Shown one piece after another: positions 29,501 through 41,500 of a stretch of 64,000 nt of DNA. This DNA is from Rallus limicola (lineage: Eukaryota; Chordata; Aves; Gruiformes; Rallidae), in NCBI GenBank assembly GCA_022605955.1, contig JAKCOZ010000012.1, forward strand, positions 23,992,015 through 24,056,014. Reading direction: 5' to 3'. Under the pieces are notes generated by a model. The model made no database searches, had not been told where the DNA came from, and was given only the letters and a program-made list of their open reading frames with translations. Both the position numbers and the translations under genes were made by a program. The stretch's first letter is position 1; the number at the start of each line of letters is the position of its first letter.

Positions 29501-32500
29501 ACAAAACACACCCCATGAATTCAGAGTGGTAGATGGTCCAGAGATGTTAATGGCACCCAGATTTCATTCACATATTGGTTGCACAAGTCAAACACATTCC
29601 TGATGGCAATTCTTATATGAATGACCCAGCTAGCAAGGCATGATTATACTTTGTTCCCAGAAAGTGGGAGCTCAAGCACTGGAGCACAATTTGACTGACA
29701 GCTACAGCAACCCTTTCAGAGGGGGCACTGCCAGACAAAAGATGCTGCCTCACAAGCTGGGGAGCAGTGACTGAGGTAAGGGAGCCACGCCAAGACCACT
29801 GGAAGCCCCCCAGCACTTCAGTGAGCAATAATCCCTATTTCAGGTGACATGCCAGGATGGAAATCAAAGACTTGACAAGTATCAGCACAGACTTGCACAG
29901 CTCCAGCTACTGAACAGCCACCATCTCTACATACACAACAAGAACTCAGCCTCTGAGAACAGCATGTAAGCTGAACAAAATACACAATGAAATTCAGGCT
30001 CTGCACAAGTCAATGGAAGCTTTACCATCAATTCCAGGGCACATAAGATTTATCTTAACTATTGGTGTAGGAAATATATGTTCTGTGAGAGTCCCCTTTG
30101 CTATCAGTCTCCTCAGGGAAGCCCATGAGATTAAGAGGAAGCATCCTTTTTCTCTGCTGATTATTCCTAAAATAAGACCAAACTAAAAGGGTTGCTTTGT
30201 AGGATAATATTCAGCCTGCTACCTAGCCCTAGTTAGAAAAATAGCAGGCAGGGTTTCAGGAGGCATGGAGGGGTCAAGAAAAAGGTCACACACTGATGGC
30301 TTTGCAGATAATTCTGCCAGTCCTATCCCAGTTGCACTGCCCTGGTGTAAGTTAGGAAATGCTGTAGGCCAAAAAGTAACTGCATAGAACTTGCAAGGTC
30401 TCATTAACTGAAGCCACAAAGCATGGGGGGGCGGGGGCGGGGGGATGTGTCCTAAGACATGTGCCTACCATATAAAAAAAATAAGTTAATTCAGTGATTT
30501 AGAGTAGCTTACAAATTGCTAACTATGATTAACTCACCAATCCCCCAAGACAGCCTGCTCTAACTGGGGAGGCTTCCCAGACTTAAGCCTCCATGACTAA
30601 ACCAAGAGCCTTGCATACCCACTCTAGGAATGCATACTGGCTGGCACACAAGTCCTTCCCCAACCTCTGTCTGAGACCCCCCTCTTCATGACTTTAGCCA
30701 GAAGAGAAACACACAAACACTCTCACTTCTCCATCAATCAACAGAGGTAGGAATGCAGGCCTAGAAAACCGGAGCGGGTTTTGCATTAACAAGATAACTG
30801 TCATTAGTTACATGGGATGCCCTTAACATCTCTTACAGCACTTTTTATCTGAGGCCCAAATGCTTGACAGCTCCCTGTTACACCTGAACACCATGTGGGG
30901 TAGCCTTCCTAATAAAGCCACATATCTTTCAGCTGCAGGTCTTCAGGTAGTTTACAAGCATCATTAAATTATCCTGTTCAACACAGGCTTAATACCATGA
31001 GCATGATCATTTCTAATGCTGAGCTAGGTACCAGGGCCAGACCCTGCCTGCCTAGATCAAATCCTCTCCACCACATTCCTGGTAATGTGCTGACAGCTCA
31101 GCATTCCAGAAGCCAGAAACCATGCAAAGCACAGCCAGAAGGGAAAATCCAGACAGGTGTCCCAAAGGTTCTCCAACTGAGGCAATACTTGGGACATCCA
31201 ACTCCCTCAGGGTCCAGAGGACCTTCACCCAAAGACACTCCAGGAGAGGCACGGATCACATTTAAAACTAAACAGGCCATCCCTGGGAATTTCAAGGAGC
31301 CTGTGTAAATGAATTTAGGAAAAGTAAGTTCACAACTGTACACTCTGGTTACCTTCTCAACATGGGGAAAAAAAGAATAAAGCATAGATTTGTACTCAAA
31401 ACCCCTTATCTTGGCAGAAGTTAGTTTCATGAATCAGAAGAGTTCTCTCCACTAGGCTTTAGGGGATCTGCTCATCTCCATTCTAAACCCCACTTCCAGT
31501 AGACATCCCCTACTCATCACACCATCTGCATCCATTTCCTATATTGCTCCCTATTTCCCAATCACTTGAGTCCACCCTGGCTGCAACTGCCAACACCACA
31601 AAGCCCAACAGACAGTAGCAGCAGCAGCTTCAGATTGCCTTAAGCTCCTCCAGAAACCAGCCTTCCTCCACATTCCCACATCCTCTCCACTGCTTCACCA
31701 TCTTTCTCCCAGCTACCCTCTCCTCTCAGATTACCTCACCCTTTCACACATTTAGCTTAAATTCAGAGCAATTGTTCTTAGTGCAGAGTGTTTCACATCC
31801 AAAGGAGGTCTTTGTACGCCCAAAATCTTGCCTGCTTCTTTTTCCATTACGTCAGTTGGTCTAATAAAACCCTTGCCTTACTTAGCAACCATGCCTCACT
31901 TAGCAGGCTTTTTAAAATGACTCTCCCTCTAGTGAATAGAACATCATGTACTGATAATTCATGCATATCTCCTTTTATTAGAATTGCCTAAAAACTTCCC
32001 AGATAAAGGTACATTCATATGCAGCGCTCTTCCACAAATAAAAAGGGAGAAGCTCACAATTGTTGTAATGACATCCTGAGCCCATCCTATAAATCCTGAC
32101 TCACATGGTACTGCCATGGTTCCAGGAATAGCAGCACTGACTGCTATGATAGAGTTAATAGGAACAAACAGTGCCAACAGCAGAGAGTCTTGTGTTTATT
32201 AAGATTTATTCTAAGTAAGCCATTCCTCCTTGATGCCCCAGGATAATTTAAAGGCTGGTATCAAAACCTCTGCTACACTATAATTAAGTTGCAGTGATTG
32301 CATAACATGTAATCCTCTGATGGTGAAGTTGGGAAGTAACACGCCCTCTCCAGCTCCCCACACACAGTCCACGCACCAATTTTGAGCCACCTGACTCACT
32401 GCTCTGACACCTTACCTATAAGCTTAAGTTTCTGAAACAAGACTATAATCATTGAAAACACAGTTTTGTATTGCAGCTTCCTATTAATTAGATCCCCCCT

Positions 32501-35500
32501 AAGACTGACCTGAAGCTCTGAGGAAATGTAATGGTGGATTTAGGAGGTGGGGAACTCCATTTTTGCTCCCATGCCCTTTGCGTTCAGAGAATCTTTCTTA
32601 ATGAGAGCTTAAGTGTTAAAACAAGCAAAACTCAAATGCATCTGAGGTTCTATGGTTGATTGATACACCAGCCCCTTAAAACCTTTTTATATGGATGCTC
32701 TCTGCTAGCCAGGACTAGCATGAAGGCTATTATTAGCTTGTCAGTCTGACTTGGGCAAGGCAGAAAGCTCTTTTAATATTTGCATTAGGAGACTGCCCTT
32801 TAAACAAAGGCACCCAACACACTCACAGCTCAAGACTTAAGATTCTAATGAACAGATAATTAGACCAATGTGAAACAAGAGCAGCCTTGGTTAATCACAT
32901 GGCTGTGATGCCTGTGATCCACTGTGGCACAGGAAAAGCTCAGAGAAAATGAAAAGCATCTCTAGACAGGATACCACTCATTCCTGTGTTTAGAATTTAA
33001 AAGGGAACACTTATCCTCATGAAGAAAGCAGCACCCACGGAGGTGTATTTGTATAAGTACAGAGGTGGCAAAATCCCTGAGGCTGATGAAGTTGTTGGGG
33101 CACCGTCTTGCTGCATCCTCACCCCTTTTCTTTATTCCCCTCACTTGCTGCCCATGCCAGGACACAGCCACCAAGCTCAATGGACTCTGGTCTCACCCAC
33201 CCAGCATTTCACAGTGTTTGGGCATCCTTGGATGCATCCTGTAAGTCCTCCATGAGTCACTGGCAGTCACAGCCATCCATCCTGAGCTTCAGTTCTGGGT
33301 CTTTCACCTCAAGCCTCATGACCACCCATATCACCTCAGCTGAGCTCCTCCAAGCGAGCAGGGATTGCAGCCTTCCCAACTCACTGTGGATGATACAAAT
33401 AGCATGTCCACCATCCCCCAAGTGTAGTTCTCTGCAGTCTTATCCTTGTTCATGATCCTCCAAGCCAGAGAATGATATCAGTGCAGTACACACACTCATG
33501 CAAGCATAAATAATTTTATATAGCAATAAATAATTATATATAATAATTAATTATATAGCAATAAATAATTTTATATAGCAATAGGTGGGTTCTTACAGTG
33601 AAGCATGCAAGCTTCTCATGTAACAAAGGCGCCATCTGCTCATGGGAGCAGAGAGTACCAGGAACATTCCCTTCTGGAAGCGAAGCTCGATGAGGATATT
33701 GCTGTTGGGATCAGTGGTACAAACTTTGTGCACACACTCCTGGCATGTGAGGTCCAAAAGGGGCAAACAGAGGTGAGGAGATGAAAAGACCACTGTCTGG
33801 CTCTTGTGTATTCAGTTAACACCTCCAGAGTTTCAAAAGGTGCCTCATATCTCAGTGACAGGGATATTTTATTCTGCCTATCGTGAAGTTAACACTTGGC
33901 TCTGGCAATTAATGTACATCTCATTCTATCAATCCACTTTTTTCCAGCTCAAATCAAGAAGCTAAAGGTAGGTAGACTTTAGACAGCAAACACACATCAA
34001 GAAGATATCCCTAAAGGTTTCTTTCAGCAGTGCAAACTTTAAATCAAAACATTAATGAACACCAGGCAAAGAATGATTTGGCTGTCTGATTTTAGGTCTT
34101 TCCACAGAGACTAAGTGAATGACACCACCTCCTACACTAAGCCAGAAGGCTGTTAACATCTTCCTAAAAATGAAATGTTGTAGCCTGCGTGCTTTGGCTG
34201 AAGAATTTGCAGACTGAACACTATTGATCTCCCCATGAAACAGTCAATAGTTGAAACCTGTCATAAGCAGCAACTTGCCAGAATTCTATATTTTCTCAAG
34301 ACTAATTGCTCGGCGCTCCTTCCTTTTACACCACTATTAAATTTTAGAACAGCATAGCCTACACACTTCTCCAGCTTTTGTTTGAAGAGATCAAGCAAGA
34401 ACTTTCCTTCAGGAAACCAAAATTATCATCAAGGCTAAGGTCTCTGCTGCTGTGATGGCAACTACTGGCTTCGCTCCAGAAATACACTGATGTTGATCAG
34501 AACATAGTTGTACATTGCTACAACGGCTTTGGCTGGAAACGTCTCAGGCTAAAAAAAGTGGTCTGAGTCTCTTCACACCTCCAACCAGCCAAGCAAAACA
34601 TCCCCAGCTTCTTAAGAAAGACAACTCCAGAAAGGCAGGTTGGCACCATGCAGACACAGGCTGCAAGGTGGAGAACAGATTAGCAGTATGACATTGTATG
34701 CAAACAGGATATTGATTAGAAGCTTGCTATAAACATCATCTCAGCTGGGGAGGAGAATAAAAGGAAATTTCACCTGAGCACAGGAAAAAGTCAAACTAGG
34801 CCACATAAACAAAGAGGTCCAATGACCAAATTACATACCTGTATCTTTGTTTCTATATAAATAAAAATTGTCCATATAGATATTGCTTAATAGCAACAAT
34901 AATTCCCAAAAGCTGGAATGATAGAAAAGGCTTTTCTTCCTTTTTAAACTACCAAGATCCCCATTCTGCCCTTAATTTATTTTAAGGCTCATTTCCCCAC
35001 ATTTCCCAGATAAAATTAATCAGCACTACCAGAGACAATTAGGACATCCTCCTCCCTTGACCACTAATCAATCCCCACTCCGTACTGATCCTGTATCAAT
35101 ATCTGAGATGTTTATACGCCCTCTGGGATATGGATTGTAAGCACCAAGCTCATTTAGATTAGGTCTCATTATCACTGCTGTTCTCTGGATCTGTGGACGA
35201 AGGTCCAGCCCTGAAGACTCTCCTAGCCCCACAGGTTACTAATGCACTGCTGTGTCTTACTCACATCCTCTCCCTGATTAGATGGAGCAGTTAAATAACA
35301 TGAGAGTTCTTCCAGCCTTTGTGCACTGCATCTAGATTAAGAGCAAATCAATATGAGATGATTAATTACATACTCAGCTATTATAACAACAATAAGATTT
35401 TTAGTTCTTACTGCTATCAAAATGCAGTGTCTGTCATTTAGCTACTATTTACCTATCCTCCTCCCTCTCCCAAGACAGAATAATCTATTTTGGTTAACAA

Positions 35501-38500
35501 GAATAGCTTGAGATAAACATGCACATCCAGATCACTTAACTATGATTTGCCAAGTCACCTTTTTTGCATTCTTAAATCAAGGAGAGTATTCTTTTTTTAA
35601 TAGCATCACAGTCTCAGTCCCCAGCAACATCCAGTTTCAGAGTTTCTTCTGCTGGCTGATCTCTGCAGGCATTAAGTGGCTGCTGCAGGATCAGGTAAGG
35701 CACTGAGTGAAGGACAGACCCACAGGATGGCAAGTGGAGCATCACCACTTCAGAACACACCTCTGACAGCCTCCAGATCCCTACTTTCCTTTGTGTTCAG
35801 GCAAGTGTGTATGTTTCTTTTATCTGCTGGATCTAAAATACTCCATTACCCCAGAGTATGGCTACTTTGGAGTGAGTCTTACAGCACACAAAGAAAATTC
35901 ACTACCAAAATAATAGTACAATAATCACAATAGTCACCCGACATTAACATCTGCTTAAATCCATTCCAATCTTTGTTCAATGCCTTCTGTGCACCTCCAC
36001 AGATTTCTACACAGGGGTTATTTTTAAACAAGTGACTTCAAGAACAGCAACCAGGAGAATGTCAGCATCACAGCCAGCTCCCAGGCCTGCTAAGCCTCAC
36101 GCAGCACCCACAACCCCTGCAGATGGCTTTACAGACAACTGAAGGACCTTTTTCCCCCCCAAGGATCCAAATAACATAATTAGAAAACCGTATGGGAGGT
36201 CACATATAGAGAGATTAATAGTTTGTGCATGTTCATTATTAAGACAAAGCAAATAACTGTTAGAATTCAGACAGAACAGTGTTAAAAGTGTGAAGCTAAG
36301 ATGAAAGCATCCAGTAGCAGCAGTCCATTCATCTATTACTAGATGAAATCTCACATTACCTACTCTTACCTCAGTTATTTCACTGCAGAACAACGAATAA
36401 TAAGTCACCCCAGTAAATCTAGCAGATACACACACCTGAGCTGCTTTTGGCAAGGCAGCACAGGAAGACATGGTGCTAAAAGGTTAAAATAAAAATCACC
36501 AAGAAGTGTCATAAGGGGAAAAAGCTCCATTTAGTTTACATTGCTTGATGGTGAAGCTAGTTAGATGGCAGTGAAACCCTCTGCTTCAGTTTGGTGACCA
36601 GCATCTAGGCATTGGACACCACTTTTCTGGTGGATGTCAGAAAGTTTAGTGTTTAACAGTTTAGAGCCAAAAGCTTGTTGCTTTAAAGCTTACTTTTGAA
36701 GAAACATGCAATACGTGCAGGGAGAGTTCCTACACACCAGTATTTGAAGGGTTAATATATTACAAGACTTAAATTCAGGTATTTCAGAAATTTCCTCCCC
36801 TATAAATCCTTGATACAACTGATGCAAGTTTCCATTTGTTTCTTTTAAACATCAAGAAATTTCAGTAAAGTTAAATATTTTATGAATTCTAACCACAAAG
36901 ACACCACAGCAACTAACCAGCATGCATTAGCAGATTAGTGTTCAACAAAGTGTGTGTGTGGGGGGACGACTTTAACCAAACATCTCTATCTTTCAAATTA
37001 GAAACTTCTGTCAAGGTTCTGAGCAGCACCAGGAATCTGTGGGTTATTTTACAGACACAAAGAGATGGACAAGCCTTGCCCCATGAACAAGAGATAAGGT
37101 CATGTAGCTGTATTTTTTCACTACTGATGATGTATCTGTCAGGCAGGGAGCTACAAACAGAAGGATAACCACACTACAGTACCTTAAGGGTTGAGGTGTA
37201 TTTCCTATACAGGAATATTCTCACCTGAACAGACTGGCCTAAAATACAGAGCTGCTTCATCATTTGGGATTTCCTATTGTTATAGAACAATACAAAGCAG
37301 CTTAAAAAGCCTCCTCTTCAAGCACAGCCTGAGATATTATGATCTATTCTCAATATTGAATTAATTTGTGTACGTAAAAACACAGTCTGTGCATGGTGTT
37401 CTCTAGTAAGCAACAGTTTGCAGCAAGTTCTAGTGACTTACAAAGGGAAAGCAGTATGGTGTTTCTACCAAAGAACAAAAAAGAGCAATCAGCACTCTGA
37501 CTTAAACAACATTATTCTTTTCATGCACATTAGATCAAATATTCATCCACAGGCCAAAGGCACAGAGAGAAATTCAACTAAGGTTCAGCTGCGTTTGTGC
37601 ACACATTCTGCCTGAAAGCATCTTTCTCTTTATGCAGAAGGCAAGAGTCTCAAGTTTACCCACAGAACAATTAATGACTAGTTTTTAACCAAGACCAGCA
37701 TGGAATCCAAAGTAGAAAACTGAGGCTACATATGTTCAGTATGTAATTTTAAAATGCTTTGATTCAACAGTAATGAAAGGAAATTTCTCTCTCCTCAGAA
37801 ATAAATTAAAAGCAATAGATTTTAGAGAGAACATAAGCAATAACAGGCTTGAATTTCAGAAGGAGGAAATCTATTAACTGTGTTCAAAGAGAGAAGGTAT
37901 TTAATTGGTGAATAACACGAGTCTGCAATATGGTCTGGTAACTCTGAGAGCCAAAGCGTCGCTACCATCAAAGGAGGTTCTGCCAACAAGTCATCCAAAG
38001 ACCAGGTTTCACGTTACCAGACAATCCTACCCCTCCTCACCAGGAGGTTTCATAAAGTTTATTAAAAATATTCCATGTTCTCTATCATATCTAGATCACA
38101 GCATGCCTGGAACTATGATAACTAGGCAGCGCGACGTACAAGCGATGCAGAAGAAAGAAGTCAAAGCAAAATGCAGGTAGTTTTCCTAGAAATCAGAAAT
38201 ACTGCAAGCACACAGCCCTTGCACTTAATAAATGTATCCAGATCCAACTAAACTACAGCAACATTTCAGCACAATTAAACCTAGAGAAGCATCAGCAAGT
38301 TCTCCCCTCTTAGGGTGTATTTCTGTAGAGTAACCCAAACCCCATTAGAAGTGAACAGGGACTTGCCTACCTTAAACTCACAGATTTGAGAGTTACACAA
38401 AATATATATAAGTATATATGAGTATATATATTGTGATATGGGTGGCAAGTCTCTAAACCTCTCATAGGTACGTTATGTGATGCCGCAGATATAAAACAGA

Positions 38501-41500
38501 ACTTTATAAAACTGGAAAATATTTTGCAGTCAATCATAAGATCAAATTCATCTCTGATAAATACAGCAATTTCAGGCCATCACATTTTACAGCCACGTGT
38601 TTTCATAGTCTTACAGTTACTTCAGAGCTTAGGCAGAAGTCTTGGTCTCATTTTTCACCTGAGGAACAGGAAAGCACATCATAAATCAGGACAAGAACTA
38701 TGGCATGGTGACATTCATTAAGTCTCCCACCAATGAATATTCTGCAGGAGAAAAGACGACCCCTTACCACCTGTTAAAAGACTAAATTAAAAATTAATTT
38801 TCCTCTAGAAGCTCTGAAAGTGAGGCTTTAAGTGCAAGCTCTCAAAAAACAGTATTCTGTGTTATAATGCTGACCAGGATGAGCTCTACCTGGTGGCAAG
38901 ATACTGTAGTGCACAGTCTGGGACGACTTCTTTTATTCAGCGTGATGTTCACGCTCACAGCAATGAAAAACATCTCAGTCTTGAACATTTATTTTTCTTG
39001 CCTAGCAACAAAACCTGGATATTAAAAGATTGGGACAAGAGGATGAGACTGCCACAGCATTTATGCCAAAGCATTTAAACCATCCTCACTAAGAAAACAA
39101 ACAAACAAAAAAAAAAATCACATTATCCCAGCCCTGGAGGCTGGAGGTGGCTACCACACAAGAACACCAAGGGCTTAACTCAACCTCACAGATTCTAGGC
39201 AGAAAGGACTGCAAAGTAGTACTTGAGGTTTCAGCTGAAGAAAGTTCAGGTGGAAAACAGTACCCTAAATTAGAATTTGGCAGTGACTCGGAGTTGCCAG
39301 CATCACTTCAAGCAAGGTTTAAAGAGTTGATAAGAAAGCCTTCCTCCTACTAAATCTAAGATACAAATTTAAACATACTGCAGCAGCACGAGTTCCTTGT
39401 TTGCCACTAGAAAACCTGCAATATTTTTTAACTATCAAATCTGTGAAGACACAATATCCCCCTTTGAAGAAGTAGAAGGAGATTCTTCTACATTACTCAT
39501 TTTAGCTCCAAAACCTAAACCCACTTCAAGCCCTTATTTAACACTAGGAATACAAACTTCCCTCACCTGCAAACTGACATCACTGGAGGTGACAACATGA
39601 TTATATGAGCTACTTGTCACATCATTTGGGCAGTATTATACAGAACTCCAGGCTCCAATTTTAAGCTATATCACTACATACTTTATAGCTTTTTTTGGGT
39701 ATTATTTTGATTTCTGCACCACATCCCAACATACACAAAGTGACACACAGTTTGCTCCAGAGTAGAAACCAAAATTCAGATGCATCTCTCCCTATGGAAA
39801 TGCTTTGTGCACCAGCAGTTTGTCTTGAAATACGTTCCTGTCCTGAAAAAAGTGGACAACACCTTTTAATTACACCCTAAAAAGTATTTCTGTTATTTCA
39901 AAATATCACCCAGAGCCACACCTGTTTGCAGTGAGACACAGTACAACAGTCCTGGATCACTGTAGCCCAATCACTGGTACAGTTAAAGGACCAGGTTTGC
40001 TCAAGCATCGCAAATGCAGACACCATCTGAGTGGGGGATGGTGCTTTTGGGAATATGAGTTACCTGGAGGAGCACGAGCAAGCCTACAGTGCCCTGCAGA
40101 ACTGGAGAAAGCTGGAAAACAGCTACTCAGGCAGGAATCTGGCTCTAAGTCCAGGTGTTCCTTGGAATGTGACCAAATTCACTTGCTCATGTGAAAATAT
40201 GCAGCTGCACATTTGAGTAGTCAAAAAAACCTGAAAAGATTAGCTTTAACAGAAGACCACAGCTGGACCCTCTAAAACCAAATCAGACCCTTTATATGTC
40301 ATCCCAGACCTGCACAGCCAAGCAATGGGCTTAATGGTGAGAGGGACAAAGTCTCTTGTTATTTTTCCAAAGCAGCCTTCACTTGTGCATCACTTGGGAA
40401 GAGAAGAATCCATTGCAGGAATACACCTCTTGGGAAAAGCACCCCACAGGTAACGGGGTTTGGGAGCTGGGGGGTGTTTATTGCCAGTGGCCAGCGGTTT
40501 GTATCACTGCTCCCAAAGACTTGATCTCAACAGCAATATCCTCATCGAGCTTCACTTCCAGAAGGGAATGTTCCCAGTACTCTTTCAGTGGCACTATCTT
40601 GAGAAAGGTGAAAGCAAACAAAAAAAATACTTGGAGGCAATTCAGTTACTGCTACCTCTGGCTTCAGAAGTGCAGAATTAGTGTTATTACAGGTATGTCA
40701 ATGCAGGCCACCGCTCACCCTCCTCAGAGCAGAGCAATTGCTTATAAAGAAAGCAAGAAGCATGCCTGAAAAACACAGAGCACTTAAAAATGCTTTACCA
40801 GAAAAGCAACTTCTCTAAGCATCGTGATGGATGCTTAGTGATGTAGTGAAATGGAGTAATAGAAACCACCTTAAAAGCACTTCTGGTAAATACGTGTTTA
40901 CATCACCTTGCACAGAAAGCCAGGGAGCAACAGGGTTAGAAACCTCTGTTTTGTGACAGAACTGAATCAAAGCCAAGTACGAGACAGACTAATTACAAAA
41001 GGGCGGGATGGAATTGATTAAGAAGAAAAATAGGAAGAGCAAAGAGGATGGAAACTGGGGCATACCCATGCATCTGAAAGGGCTGGTGGCAGGCCGCTGG
41101 GGGGGGGGAGGGGGGGGGGGGGGGGGGGGAGAGGATGACAACGGGACAGACATTCCTTAGAAACCTAAGTGGAGCTTCGCCGAGAAAGAGGTGCCCAGTG
41201 CCAAGCACGGAACAGCTGCCAGAAGCGGTGCTTTCTATATCGATGCGGGAAAACTTTGCCGCCTGTAGCGTTCCGCGCAGGCTGCCAGCCATCCTACCCA
41301 AGGACCTGCACAGACAGGTACCTCTCGGCGCAGCAGCCTTACGCTGCGGCCACAACGAAGGACATCCGTCGCTCTGGCCACCCACGACACCTCACAGAAA
41401 AACTTCCCCCTGCCCGAGCACCGGCACGTACCACACGCGGAGCCGGCTCCTTTGTGTCTGCGAGCGAGCCGTGCCCGCGGCCGCTGGGTCCCCCCACCGC

